NCBI GenBank assembly: GCA_965246765.1
Contig: CBDFFJ010000005.1
Coordinates: forward strand, 992,001-1,056,000
Direction: 5' to 3'
From: UBA1952 sp965246765
GTDB lineage: Bacteria; Bacteroidota; Bacteroidia; Chitinophagales; Chitinophagaceae
DNA length: 64,000 bases
The notes beneath the pieces are model-generated. The model was not told the origin of the DNA. It searched no databases and saw nothing but the letters and a program-made list of their open reading frames with translations. Shown piece after piece: positions 8,593-16,843 of this stretch. The position numbers and the translations under genes were made by a program. Each line of letters begins with the position of its first letter. Within the stretch, counting starts at the first letter, position 1.

Positions 8593-9021
8593 ATGTATTC
8601 GCTGGCGGAGGAGAATTATCTCAAAGGGCTTTTTCATCTTTCCGATGAAGCGGGCGAGGTAGGCGTAAATGAGCTAAGCCGTCACCTCGGCATAAAAATG
8701 CCAACCGTCAACAGCATGGTAAAAAAGCTGTGCGACAAAGGCCTGGTACACTACGAAAGCTACAAGCCCCTGCGCTTAACGCCGTCCGGCAGGAAGGAAG
8801 CCGCCCTGATTATCCGCAAGCACAGGCTTACAGAAATGTTCCTCGTAGAAAAAATGGGCTTTGGCCCGGACCGTATTCATGAGATCGCGGAACAGATAGA
8901 GCACATCCAGTCGCCGGAGTTTTTTGAAAAAATGGATGCGCTGCTCGGCTATCCTACTGTAGATCCGCACGGCTCGCCCATTCCTGACAAAGCCGGCCAG
9001 ATGCCAGGCCAGATCCGCTGA
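8593..9021 (+). CDS. DtxR/MntR-family metal-dependent transcriptional regulator
   Basis: A 142-aa repressor using the start MYSLAEENYLKGLF; the longer frame from 8458 adds a non-family tail. The N-terminal winged helix (VGVNELSRHLGIKMPTVNSMVKKLCDKGLV) is followed by the wing (KPLRLTPSGRKEA) and the dimerisation/metal domain (RKHRLTEMFL ... EQIEHIQS ... PHGSPIP). The His of RKHRL and the EH pair of IEHIQ match DtxR metal ligands. The DtxR Cys102 position is Glu, as in manganese-sensing MntR. The SH3-like third domain is absent, so the length equals the two-domain MntR type. It probably senses Mn(II) or Fe(II). Nearby GTTAG-N6-CTAAC boxes in front of the TonB receptor are plausible targets. Confidence 0.88.
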   Translation: MYSLAEENYLKGLFHLSDEAGEVGVNELSRHLGIKMPTVNSMVKKLCDKGLVHYESYKPLRLTPSGRKEAALIIRKHRLTEMFLVEKMGFGPDRIHEIAEQIEHIQSPEFFEKMDALLGYPTVDPHGSPIPDKAGQMPGQIR

Positions 9022-9026
9022 GCAGC

Positions 9027-9422
9027 ATGGAGCTATGCCCTAAGTGCGAACGGCCGGTTGCCTCTCTGAAGAGCTGGCATTACTGCGCCAAAGTGGATAT
9101 AGACAGCCTGTTTGAGCGTAAGGAAGATGTCGTGCTGCAGCTTTTTGACCGCATCGCGGAGACAGTTGGCGCATGGCCCGGCGTAGCTTTCAGCGCCACA
9201 AAAGCCTGTGTGGTATTTGTATCTGACAAGACCTTCCTTATCGTGAAGCCCATGAAGAAAGCCTTGGACATGCACTTCGGGCTGCCGGAGCCGCATCAGG
9301 AAGAATGCGTCTATAAATGCGTACGCTACGGCGGCAGATGGGTGCACTACATCCGCCTGCATGAGGAAGGAGACCTAAATCGCGACGTTCTGCGGCTCAT
9401 CCGTCTGGCATACGAGGGCTGA
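9027..9422 (+). CDS. DUF5655-like protein with N-terminal zinc ribbon
   Basis: A 131-aa protein. The first 25 residues hold CPKC and a later HYC (CxxC...HxC), a small metal-binding knuckle. The rest (about residues 30-131) matches the DUF5655 pattern: WPGVAFSATKACVVFVSDKTFLIVKPMKKALDMHFGLPEP followed by a tryptophan-containing strand and a closing helix. This domain occurs alone or in transport- and phage-related proteins; its function is unknown. It starts 5 bp after the regulator gene, so it is probably co-transcribed with it. Confidence 0.8.
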   Translation: MELCPKCERPVASLKSWHYCAKVDIDSLFERKEDVVLQLFDRIAETVGAWPGVAFSATKACVVFVSDKTFLIVKPMKKALDMHFGLPEPHQEECVYKCVRYGGRWVHYIRLHEEGDLNRDVLRLIRLAYEG

Positions 9423-9444
9423 AAAGCATAGCTTCGGTCTTCCT

Positions 9445-9837
9445 ATGAATATCCAGGCCATCACCGCCAACCTCGGCGTGGCAGACGTAGCTGCATCCAT
9501 AAAGTTCTATACGGAAGTGCTCGGCTTCCAGAAAGTGGCCACCGTTCCGGACGGCGCGCCCTTTGCCTGGGCCATGCTCCAGCACGGCAATACCTCTGTC
9601 ATGTTTCAGGAGCGCGGCAATCTTATGGACGAATACAGTCAGCTTCGCGATAAGCCGGGCGGCGGCCTTTTTACACTATACGTGAGTGTGACCGACGTGG
9701 CGCAGTGGGCCGAAAGGCTCACCGGCAAGGCTACCATCATTATTCAGCCACACACCACATTCTACGGCGCCACTGAATTCTCCATTCAGGATGCCGACGG
9801 CTACATTCTCACCTTTTCGGAAAACGCCGGCGGCTGA
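9445..9837 (+). CDS. VOC-family (glyoxalase/dioxygenase-fold) protein
   Basis: A 130-aa single-module vicinal-oxygen-chelate protein. It shows the typical start (NLGVADVAASIKFYTEVLGF), a central FAWAMLQHGNTSVMFQE, and the second beta-alpha-beta unit ending FSIQDADGYILTFSE, where the Glu is a usual metal ligand. The first-half His/Glu ligand is less clear, so activity could be ligand sequestration (as in bleomycin-resistance-like members) and not catalysis. It follows the DUF5655 gene by 22 bp and is probably in the same unit. Confidence 0.87.
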   Translation: MNIQAITANLGVADVAASIKFYTEVLGFQKVATVPDGAPFAWAMLQHGNTSVMFQERGNLMDEYSQLRDKPGGGLFTLYVSVTDVAQWAERLTGKATIIIQPHTTFYGATEFSIQDADGYILTFSENAGG

Positions 9838-9888
9838 CGCCTTAACCTAAGATGACCGGTGGCAACGTCTTTTCTGCCAATTCCTGAT

Positions 9889-10326
9889 ATGAGCCAACAG
9901 AACTACGCCAACCACATTCGCTGGTACCCGCCGCATCACTTTTTCTTCCTGCCGCTTATCGCCGTGCTTATCGCCGGCAGCGCCTGGTGCGCCGTGCATT
10001 ATCCGGAAGACCGGCTCGTCTGGATTGCAATTGCCGCGGCTTTCTGCGCTATTGCATTTGTGGGCGTCATTGACCGTCAGCACTACGCGCTGGGCAATCA
10101 GGACAGAATTGTGCGGCTGGAAATGCGGCTGCGTTACTACCAGCTTACCGGCCAGCGGCTGGAGCAGCATGAGGCGCAGCTAAGCCAGGGGCAGATAGCC
10201 GCTCTGCGCTTCGCATCAGACGGGGAACTGCCAGCGCTCCTGCAGCGTGCGCTGGCTGAGAAGCTGAGCCCCGATGAGATAAAAAAGGCAGTCAGGGCCT
10301 GGCAGCCGGATGAGATGCGCCGATAG
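9889..10326 (+). CDS. DUF6526-like membrane protein
   Basis: A 145-aa protein; ATG 9889 (MSQQNYANHIRWYPPHHFFF) is chosen because Bacteroidota homologues start with the same Q-N-Y-x-N-H motif. Two hydrophobic segments (about residues 17-35 and 42-62) form a helical hairpin. A basic, helical cytosolic tail follows with LGNQDRIVRLEMRLRYYQLTG, highly conserved in this family. The function is unknown. The gene overlaps no neighbour but ends 28 bp before the asparaginase start, which suggests one operon. Confidence 0.8.
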   Translation: MSQQNYANHIRWYPPHHFFFLPLIAVLIAGSAWCAVHYPEDRLVWIAIAAAFCAIAFVGVIDRQHYALGNQDRIVRLEMRLRYYQLTGQRLEQHEAQLSQGQIAALRFASDGELPALLQRALAEKLSPDEIKKAVRAWQPDEMRR

Positions 10327-10354
10327 GTCCCATGCGGAATATCTTCGCGGAGCA

Positions 10355-11287
10355 ATGTCCTCATCTGTTTTTTCCCTCGCTATCCACGGTGGCGCCGGTA
10401 CCATCCTGCGCAGCACCATGACCCCTGAGCTTCAGGCGCAATACGAAGCGGCGCTGAAAGCTGCCCTTCATGCCGGATACGCAATCCTGGAGCTGGGCGG
10501 CGCCAGCCTGGATGCCGTTGAGGCCAGTGTACGCAGCCTGGAAGACTGCCCGCTTTTCAACGCCGGGCGTGGCGCCGTATTCACCCATGAGGGGAAGCAT
10601 GAGATGGATGCCGCCATCATGGACGGGCGCGACCGCAGCGCGGGCGCGGTGTGTGGCATTGCCGGCCTGCGAAACCCGGTAAGCCTGGCGCGTGCCGTGA
10701 TGGAGCAGAGCGAGCATGTGCTGCTGGCGGGCAGGGGCGCTGAAGACTTTGCCAGGGCTATTGGGCTTGACTTTGAAGCAGAGCGCTATTTCTACACAGA
10801 CCAGCGCTTCAATCAGCTGCAGGAGGCTATTGCCGAAGGCCGGATGCAGCTGGATCATGCCGATAAGGAAAAGAAGTTTGGAACGGTGGGCGCGGTAGCC
10901 TTAGACAAGTCCGGCAATCTTGCTGCGGCTACCTCAACCGGCGGCATGACGAACAAGCGTTGGGGCCGCGTTGGCGACTCGCCCATCCCGGGCGCCGGTA
11001 CCTGGGCCAGCAATGATACCTGTGCGATTAGCTGCACCGGGCACGGGGAGTTTTTTATCCGCGCGGTGGTAGGCCACGACATCCATTGCCTGATGTCGTA
11101 TAAAAGGCTTACCCTGCAGCAGGCCTGCGATGAGCTGGTGCATGGCAAGCTGGTAAAGATTGGCGGCGAAGGCGGGCTGATAGCTATTGACAGTCAGGGT
11201 AATGTAGCCATGCCCTTTAATAGCGAGGGCATGTACCGCGGCTGTAAGGATAGCGGCGGGCGGGAAGAGGTGCTGATATACAAGTAG
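10355..11287 (+). CDS. iaaA: Isoaspartyl peptidase / plant-type L-asparaginase
   Basis: A 310-aa N-terminal-nucleophile hydrolase. It is made as a precursor that cleaves itself before the threonine in GTVGAVALD to expose the catalytic Thr. Visible family features are the start SLAIHGGAGT, FNAGRGAVFTHEGKHEMDAAIMDG, STGGMTNKRWGRVGDSPIPGAGTWA and GGEGGLIAID near the end. It hydrolyses beta-aspartyl dipeptides and asparagine, repairing or recycling isoaspartyl peptides. Start 10355 (MSSSVFSLAIHGG) fits homologues; the frame open from 10310 overlaps the previous gene. It converges with the PagL-like gene 6 bp away. Cytosolic, no signal peptide. Confidence 0.92.
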   Translation: MSSSVFSLAIHGGAGTILRSTMTPELQAQYEAALKAALHAGYAILELGGASLDAVEASVRSLEDCPLFNAGRGAVFTHEGKHEMDAAIMDGRDRSAGAVCGIAGLRNPVSLARAVMEQSEHVLLAGRGAEDFARAIGLDFEAERYFYTDQRFNQLQEAIAEGRMQLDHADKEKKFGTVGAVALDKSGNLAAATSTGGMTNKRWGRVGDSPIPGAGTWASNDTCAISCTGHGEFFIRAVVGHDIHCLMSYKRLTLQQACDELVHGKLVKIGGEGGLIAIDSQGNVAMPFNSEGMYRGCKDSGGREEVLIYK

Positions 11288-11293
11288 CGACCC

Positions 11294-12418
11294 CTAAAAT
11301 CCAACACCGATGCCGAATTCTACAAGCTCGGCAGCTGCCTGGTGCGTCTTCAGGAGTGCGCTGAGGCATAGCTCTTTCAGCGGGCCGCGCTCCCCGCGCA
11401 GCAGGTAAAAATTGTAGCCGAGCTTTTCGTAGTAAGGGTCCTGCTTCAGCACGGCATCCCTCACGTAATACCCGACCTGCGCCAGAAAAGACATCCTGCC
11501 CAACAGCCATTCGTGGCCAAGAAAAACGGCGCTTTTCCATGAATGCGCACGCTCTTCGCCCACATTTACTTCGTTGTTGCGCTGAAATGCGTAGATGCGT
11601 GTGTGATAAGAATAGTCTAAGCCGAGGAATACTTTGTTCTTTCCCTTATAGCGCTTGCTGAGGTATCCCGAAGCGAGATATACAGGATAAATGGGCCCGC
11701 CGATCACGCCGCTCTTTTCATCAATAGCCCAGCCGATCCGCGCCTGAACAAGCAGGCGATTACGTAAGTGTGGGACGTCTGAAACTATTCGGTCTTGCCC
11801 GGCACCTGCCGGACGATAGCGCAAGCCAAGGTGCCCGCCGTACATATTGATGCCCAGATTTGGCTGTCTGATAGCGCCATTGCTCAGATGCGAGAAATTC
11901 AGCCCTGCCTGAACGCTCCAATGACTGCTTATGCGATAACGCAGGTCTGTGGCAATAAGCGTGAAATTGTTGATAGCGCTGCCGATGACATTATTAAGCG
12001 TATCCCAATCGGGCGCATGGCTGTAATGTTTCGTCGCGTAACCGATGCCAAGCCCGGCGCGCAAAGTCCATTCAAGCCGCTTGCCGCGGATAATGTACGT
12101 CTGCAAAAAAGGGTACAAGCTGAACGCTGAGCCGTAGATGGAGTCAATACCGTAATTCGTATAGGTGGCGCCAACGCCCCACACCGGATAGTGTCGCCTT
12201 TGCTCCCATGCTTGCGTTCCTATAGTCTGCTTTACTAAAGCCACATCAACCGCCGTGCTTAAATCCGGCACAGGCGGGCGAAACCTGAAGCTGTGCTTCA
12301 ACACTTTGCCAGCCATCAGATTGGCCTCAAGCGCTACGTTGCCCTGCGCCCGTAGCCACACGGAGCACAGGAGCATTGAACAGGTAAGCACGATCCGCAT
12401 GGCTTTCAAAAATAGCAT
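11294..12418 (-). CDS. PagL-like acyloxyacyl hydrolase (lipid A 3-O-deacylase family)
   Basis: A 374-aa outer-membrane barrel enzyme candidate. After a signal peptide (MRIVLTCSMLLCSVWLRAQG, which may itself be the true start at 12400) comes a barrel with the PagL signature LNFSHLSNGAIRQPNLGIN. Its His and Ser correspond to the catalytic pair, and the following Asn-Gly motif is typical. Alternating hydrophobic strands fill the remainder, ending VEFGIGVGF with the terminal aromatic of barrel proteins. PagL-type enzymes remove an acyl chain from lipid A. Bacteroidota members are longer than proteobacterial PagL, as here. The frame upstream of 12418 to 12709 lies opposite the next gene and was not included. 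Confidence 0.82.
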   Translation of the reverse strand: MLFLKAMRIVLTCSMLLCSVWLRAQGNVALEANLMAGKVLKHSFRFRPPVPDLSTAVDVALVKQTIGTQAWEQRRHYPVWGVGATYTNYGIDSIYGSAFSLYPFLQTYIIRGKRLEWTLRAGLGIGYATKHYSHAPDWDTLNNVIGSAINNFTLIATDLRYRISSHWSVQAGLNFSHLSNGAIRQPNLGINMYGGHLGLRYRPAGAGQDRIVSDVPHLRNRLLVQARIGWAIDEKSGVIGGPIYPVYLASGYLSKRYKGKNKVFLGLDYSYHTRIYAFQRNNEVNVGEERAHSWKSAVFLGHEWLLGRMSFLAQVGYYVRDAVLKQDPYYEKLGYNFYLLRGERGPLKELCLSALLKTHQAAAELVEFGIGVGF

Positions 12419-12493
12419 TTTGGGCCTCGCCTGCTTTGACCGGAGCAGGTGAATCAGCATGAAGACAAGAAAAAGTCGCAACTTTTGCGCCTT

Positions 12494-13270
12494 ATGCTTC
12501 CTACAAATATTGAAGACGTGATAGACGCCCTGGTGGATATAATGGATGACTGTGAACGCAGCGGCAACCGGCTCGGTTACTTCGCGGCCCTTTATCACAA
12601 GGTTACCTTTCGTGTGCGGGAGGGCATTATAAATAATGAGTTTGAAGATGGAGCGAGAATGGAGCGTCTGGACGTCACCTTCGCAAACCGGTACATCAAG
12701 GCTTGGCAACAGATGCAGGCTTCCGGCAAGCCAAGCGACTCATGGGCTGTTTCATTCGGCGCGGGCGGCAAAAGTCGGGTACTCGTACTTCAGCACCTGC
12801 TGCTCGGGATGAATGCGCATATCAATCTTGATCTTGGAATAGCTGCGGCAGAAGTTGCGGCGGCAGATGGAATGCCCGCAATAAGAAAGGATTTTCTCGC
12901 CATCAATGGAATTCTTGCGATGCTGACAGGAGACGTGATGAATAATTTACGCCGCGTATCTCCCTTGCTTTCTTTAATGGGTCTGCATCAGTCACGCTAC
13001 AATTCCATTCTTATTCAGTTCAGCATTTCTAATGCGCGTGATGGCGCCTGGTGCTTTGCGGAAGAGCTATACGAATCGGCTGGCCATAAAAATGAGATAC
13101 TGATTGCGCGCGACAAGAGCATTGCGGAACTGGCGGATGGTATTTTGCACGTAAGTGGGCTAATGCGGCTCACACTCTGGATTATTCATCTTTTTGAATG
13201 GCGGAAGCCGGCCCGCATCATTCGCCAGTTGCGCTCTTCCGGGCCAGCCGTAATCAAAGTCGGGAAGTAA
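12494..13270 (+). CDS. DUF5995-family protein
   Basis: A 258-aa helical protein of unknown function. Family features as remembered: IDALVDIMDDCERSGNRLGYFAALYHKVTFRVREGI, FEDGARMERLDVTFANRYIKA, LVLQHLLLGMNAHINLDLGIAAAEVA, and a C-terminal segment on Leu/Arg-rich helices. The conserved Y-F-A-x-L-Y, R-M-E-x-L-D and H-I-N-x-D-L-G motifs give a possible metal-binding helical bundle, but no activity is established. ATG 12494 is chosen; a GTG at 12449 preceded by GGAG is an alternative adding 15 residues. It is divergent from the PagL-like gene and convergent with the lipoprotein gene. Confidence 0.8.
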   Translation: MLPTNIEDVIDALVDIMDDCERSGNRLGYFAALYHKVTFRVREGIINNEFEDGARMERLDVTFANRYIKAWQQMQASGKPSDSWAVSFGAGGKSRVLVLQHLLLGMNAHINLDLGIAAAEVAAADGMPAIRKDFLAINGILAMLTGDVMNNLRRVSPLLSLMGLHQSRYNSILIQFSISNARDGAWCFAEELYESAGHKNEILIARDKSIAELADGILHVSGLMRLTLWIIHLFEWRKPARIIRQLRSSGPAVIKVGK

Positions 13271-13284
13271 AAAGCCAGAAGCAC

Positions 13285-13965
13285 TTACGGCTCAATGTGG
13301 TAGTCTGTAAGAGTATCCGTCCTGTCAACCGTATAGAATCCGAGGATATTTATATGTGCCTCCTGCTTGATAACACCAACATCACGTAAAATCCACATGT
13401 CCAGTGTGCCGACCCGCGTGTTGAGCGTCACAGTACGGAGGTCGCTATGCACATGAATTACATCATGAAACGTCTCATTGCCGGATTTCATTGTTACGCC
13501 GGTTTCAGATACATCTGAGGATGTGTAAACCTTTACATCTCCAAAGCCCGGATAATTAACGATGCCGGTGTTTTGCCACTTATCGCCTTGTTTAGAACCG
13601 TCAATCCAGAAAACGCTCTCCAGATAAGTTGTTTCGCTGCCGTCAAGGTCTATGAGCGTGATGTATTTATTGCCATTCTTGCCAAAATATTCAGGGGAGA
13701 GCGAGCCTGCGCCCGTATCTTCCTGCCGCTCGTAATAACTGTATTTCAAACCGTTCTTAACTGTGTCACGATTGCGGGCAAACCGTTTGTAAGCTACTAC
13801 CTGCTGTGAGCCGTAATGCCAGTAACTGCCGGCCTTCGTGCTCATGAAGTCGTAATTAGTCTGAGCATTAGGGTCGAGATTCTCATTAACGCCTTCCTTC
13901 TTACAGCCGACTGCAAACAGGGCTACCGTAACAAAAAGCAGCAGGATAACATTATGGCGATTCAT
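13285..13965 (-). CDS. Hypothetical lipoprotein
   Basis: A 226-aa lipoprotein. The signal peptide ends in the lipobox FAVGC followed by KKE, so the mature protein starts at Cys21. The mature part is beta-rich with repeated aromatic positions (SYWHYGSQQVVAYKRF, LESVFWIDGSKQGDKW) and ends with GFYTVDRTDTLTDYHIEP. No known domain was recognised. It is a single-gene unit. Small lipoproteins of this form are common and functionally undefined in Chitinophagaceae. Confidence 0.75.
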   Translation of the reverse strand: MNRHNVILLLFVTVALFAVGCKKEGVNENLDPNAQTNYDFMSTKAGSYWHYGSQQVVAYKRFARNRDTVKNGLKYSYYERQEDTGAGSLSPEYFGKNGNKYITLIDLDGSETTYLESVFWIDGSKQGDKWQNTGIVNYPGFGDVKVYTSSDVSETGVTMKSGNETFHDVIHVHSDLRTVTLNTRVGTLDMWILRDVGVIKQEAHINILGFYTVDRTDTLTDYHIEP

Positions 13966-14023
13966 GGATGATTAAAGTTAATGCACGCTGATAAAACCCA
14001 TAAAGCTTTATGCCACACCCACG

Positions 14024-14734
14024 TCAGGATTCTGCCGGCTGCGCGATAAACGCATTCATGTCCTGCCTTCGGGCATGGATTGAGGAGGCATAGGGAATCC
14101 AGATGCCCTTGGACGGATCCCAAAGCTCCATGCGCTCGGGCCCGGCCAGCAGCTTGTAGTCAAACTTGTTGAAATTCATGGCTATATAGCCGGGGTAATA
14201 AAACCGCTTGCCTGTTTCTGCCGCATAGCGGACGCCTTCAAAATACATCCACAGTCCCAGGCTGTACTTCGCGTAGTCGGGGTGGAAAAAATTGAGAATG
14301 CCGGCGCAGCTTTCCCGCCCTTCATCAAAATAGCCCACGCCCACAAGCCGGCCCTTGTCGCGCACTTGCCACATGCGCCCCGGAAACAAGTCGGTCGCTG
14401 CCTCGCCCAGCAGGCAGGCGGTCACAGAGTCGTTGCCGTCAAAATCTATAGCAGCCCGGTATGCTGCATAAAGACTTTCAATCTCGCTGGTTACGACTGC
14501 CGGGTGAAGGCTGATGCTCAGCCGCCTGCAGCGCTTGGCCAGCTTCAGATGCCGGCTGTTTGGCTGAAAGGCGCTCAGCATTACCCGCGCCCAGATTACC
14601 CGCACCCGCTGACGCTCATCAGTAAATGTATAGTCCAGTGTAAAAAGAGATTGCTGCATGCGGTAATAGCCGAATGAGAGCATCGTATCCATAGTCTCCG
14701 GGGAGAGCGCGGTTTCCAGCTTAATGAAGTCCAT
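14024..14734 (-). CDS. Arginyl/leucyl-transferase-like (Ate1/Bpt C-terminal fold) protein
   Basis: A 236-aa GNAT-like protein related to the C-terminal domain of aminoacyl-tRNA-protein transferases. Seen: ESLYAAYRAA, GRLVGVGYFDEG, LNFFHPDYAKYSLGLWMYFEGVRYAAE, FYYPGYIAMNFNKFDYKLLAGPERMELWDP. The Y-x-G-Y-I and K-x-D-Y-K motifs are characteristic of the family. The N-terminal Cys-cluster domain of Ate1/Bpt is missing, so N-end-rule activity is doubtful. A relative with another acyl donor is possible. ATG 14734 is chosen because the longer frame from 14776 adds a non-conserved tail. Cytosolic. Confidence 0.65.
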   Translation of the reverse strand: MDFIKLETALSPETMDTMLSFGYYRMQQSLFTLDYTFTDERQRVRVIWARVMLSAFQPNSRHLKLAKRCRRLSISLHPAVVTSEIESLYAAYRAAIDFDGNDSVTACLLGEAATDLFPGRMWQVRDKGRLVGVGYFDEGRESCAGILNFFHPDYAKYSLGLWMYFEGVRYAAETGKRFYYPGYIAMNFNKFDYKLLAGPERMELWDPSKGIWIPYASSIHARRQDMNAFIAQPAES

Positions 14735-14947
14735 GGTGGGGTTACGGGAGGTTTCCAAAATTAATCCACGCTTCACAAACCATTAGTAATGTTTCAATCA
14801 AATGCGTAACGTTCTTACTGTATGGAACTCCGGGCCGCGCGGGCGGAGATTGATAATCAGCAACTAAACGATAGGCCCGCCTACGATTATAATAATTATG
14901 CGAAGGCCTATATCTTAGCCCGCGCTCAATAGCCCATCATCAAGCCC

Positions 14948-15907
14948 ATGCACAGGCTCCGAAAGCTCCTGATTCTCTGCTGCCTGCTGCTGCCGGCTGC
15001 CGCATCTGCGCAGGAAGACGGCTGGACCTGGCATGGCACCTTCAACTTTGGCGGCACCGTTCAGTTTATTTGCGGCAAGGGTCAGCAGTTTCCCGGCTTC
15101 AAGCTGTTTGCAGGCTTCAGCGCCTCTGCCAACTACAAGAATCACTTCCTTGTCAACTACGGCCCCGCGCTCACTATCTACAGCCATACGCTCGGCGCCA
15201 ACTTAAATCCGCTGGTGGGCGATGTGCAGGTGGATTTTGTGAATGCCGTTACGCTCGGCTACACCTGGGGCGATACATTCAGCTATTACAAAGACTTCCG
15301 CACACTTGGCAACAGCTCTTACTATAACATTTCAATTAATAATAAGAACGCGGCCCTGCTGACCAGCAATTTCATCTTCAACAATCACAGGCGCAACCAG
15401 ATAGTCGGCGCCATTGCGGGCTCCTTTCAGAACTTCTCCTTCTGCTACTACAACGACGGTGGGTTTCCCTTTGACCGCATCCCCCTTTCTGATCATTTTG
15501 ACCGCTACTGGACCGGCGGCCTCGGCCTTTTCTTTCACAACCGCGAGGGCTACAACAAGGCAGAGTTTGCTTTTGACCAGTTTACCGGTTACGAACCGAT
15601 GCTTTATGAGGTGGCCACGCGGCTGGGCATCCGGGTGCCCTCCTATAACTATCACGGCGCGGACGGTGAAAAGAAACACACGGTGCCGGCGGACTATAAC
15701 ACGTCAACATACAATCTCCGCATCTTCCCCTCACGCGGCTTCGGCATAGACGTCGGCTACATGGGCGCGGCCAAGGTGCATGGCATTCCCTTTGGACTGC
15801 AGGACCTGATCCACACGCTCGGCGGCTATGCGCTGCATCCCAACGACGATGTAAACCGGTTTTACCTCGGAGGAACTTATCTAAACGCACGCAATGTTCA
15901 CTTCTAA
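14948..15907 (+). CDS. Outer-membrane protein of the bacterial toxin 23 (PF15528-like) family
   Basis: A 319-aa protein with a signal peptide (MHRLRKLLILCCLLLPAAASA). The region with FLVNYGPALTIYSHTLGANLNPLVGDVQVDFVNAVTLG, NFIFNNHRRNQIVG, YYNDGGFPFDRIPLSDHFDRYWTGGLGL and EFAFDQFTGYEP matches what is remembered of the polymorphic-toxin type 23 domain family, usually single-domain secreted proteins in Bacteroidota. The alternating aromatic strands look like an outer-membrane barrel more than a nuclease. No polymorphic-toxin trafficking domain is fused, so toxin function is unproven. The last 14 bases overlap the next gene, a lipoprotein, so the two are co-translated. Confidence 0.7.
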   Translation: MHRLRKLLILCCLLLPAAASAQEDGWTWHGTFNFGGTVQFICGKGQQFPGFKLFAGFSASANYKNHFLVNYGPALTIYSHTLGANLNPLVGDVQVDFVNAVTLGYTWGDTFSYYKDFRTLGNSSYYNISINNKNAALLTSNFIFNNHRRNQIVGAIAGSFQNFSFCYYNDGGFPFDRIPLSDHFDRYWTGGLGLFFHNREGYNKAEFAFDQFTGYEPMLYEVATRLGIRVPSYNYHGADGEKKHTVPADYNTSTYNLRIFPSRGFGIDVGYMGAAKVHGIPFGLQDLIHTLGGYALHPNDDVNRFYLGGTYLNARNVHF

Positions 15908-16586
15908 GCGCTGTCGTCTGCTTTTGCTGCCGCTGCTCTGCGTGGCACTCTTCTGCTGCAAAGCCCCGCGGCAGATATTCGCCACCGCAGACATCAGTCG
16001 CGCCTTCCTGGCGCAGACCCTGGCTTTTGACAGGAAGAGCGCAAACCCTGCCGACTCTGCTATGGAAGTGCGGATTTACAAAACTGAATTTGCGGAGGAA
16101 CGCGTGGAAAACAATGATGTGCTGGAGTACGCCCTGCGCAACCAGTCGGGCGGCAATCACTCTGTTCCTTATCTGCCGCAGACTGCCGGCTACCGGGAGG
16201 TCTTGTACCTGCTGCACGTTGTTGGCGGCAAGCGCAACGACGTTTGGGCCTATTTCTCCGTATGGTACGCGCGGGAAACAAAGCAGATCGGCTTTGGGCC
16301 TGCCTATCGCGGTGTAGCCAATGAGTTTCGGCACACCATCCAGTTTGACCGCAGCATGAGCATGAAGGCTGCAAACGGAAACCTGTACCTGAAGCGCGGC
16401 AGCGCAGGCGATTTCCTGTTTGCCGCCGATGCGCTGGCCGGCGATACAATCCGGGTGGACAGGATTGTGCTGGAAGAGCCGAATAAAATCGGCGGCATCA
16501 AGCCCTTTGTCTTCCGCGTCGGCGAGCACTTTAGAGACATTCCCTACCTGCCCTTCGCCTACGACACCACGATCACCTTTCACTAA
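15894..16586 (+). CDS. Hypothetical lipoprotein partner
   Basis: A 230-aa lipoprotein: hydrophobic start MFTSKRCRLLLLPLLCVALFCC followed by KAPRQ, with a lipobox-type LFCC. The mature region has no recognised domain. It contains HSVPYLPQTAGYREVLYLLHVVGG and VWAYFSVWYARETKQIGFGP, beta-strands of mixed polarity. It overlaps the preceding type-23-family gene by 14 bp and is therefore probably a functional partner on the outer membrane. An immunity-like role would be one guess, but nothing in the sequence shows it. Confidence 0.72.
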   Translation: MFTSKRCRLLLLPLLCVALFCCKAPRQIFATADISRAFLAQTLAFDRKSANPADSAMEVRIYKTEFAEERVENNDVLEYALRNQSGGNHSVPYLPQTAGYREVLYLLHVVGGKRNDVWAYFSVWYARETKQIGFGPAYRGVANEFRHTIQFDRSMSMKAANGNLYLKRGSAGDFLFAADALAGDTIRVDRIVLEEPNKIGGIKPFVFRVGEHFRDIPYLPFAYDTTITFH

Positions 16587-16601
16587 AACGCATTACAAAA
16601 C

Positions 16602-16826
16602 ATGGGATGGTTCAGTTTCATAAGCCGCTGGTTCGCCAGGTCGCCGAAAAAGGAAGAGCCTGTTGCGCAGCAGGACTGCGGCTGCATGTTTGACAAGCCG
16701 AGCGGCAAGTGGTACCGGAGCAAGCTCATAAATGGCCGCTGCGAGCCCCATGGCATTCCGTATGGCACACAGGAAGAGTGCGAAGCGCTTACTGATGGCA
16801 GCTCCGGCAGCAGCGGCATGGCCTGA
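16602..16826 (+). CDS. Small 74-aa hypothetical protein
   Basis: A short protein that starts with an amphipathic/hydrophobic helix (MGWFSFISRWFARSPKK) and has three cysteines in a loose pattern (CGC, then two single Cys). A Ser/Gly-rich tail follows. It begins 15 bp after the lipoprotein gene on the same strand, so it is probably the third gene of that unit. The segment DKPSGKWYRSKLINGRCEPHGIPYGTQEECEAL looks like a compact disulfide or metal knuckle. Unrecognised. Confidence 0.6.
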   Translation: MGWFSFISRWFARSPKKEEPVAQQDCGCMFDKPSGKWYRSKLINGRCEPHGIPYGTQEECEALTDGSSGSSGMA

Positions 16827-16843
16827 GGTGTTCTGAACACAGC

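Noticed and set aside
14948..15907. Polymorphic toxin delivery system
   Set aside because: The protein is single-domain, with only a signal peptide and no trafficking, repeat or pre-toxin module, and no typical immunity gene.
15582..16583. 333-codon minus-strand open frame
   Set aside because: It runs opposite two plus-strand genes with signal peptides and shows no domain; shadow frame.
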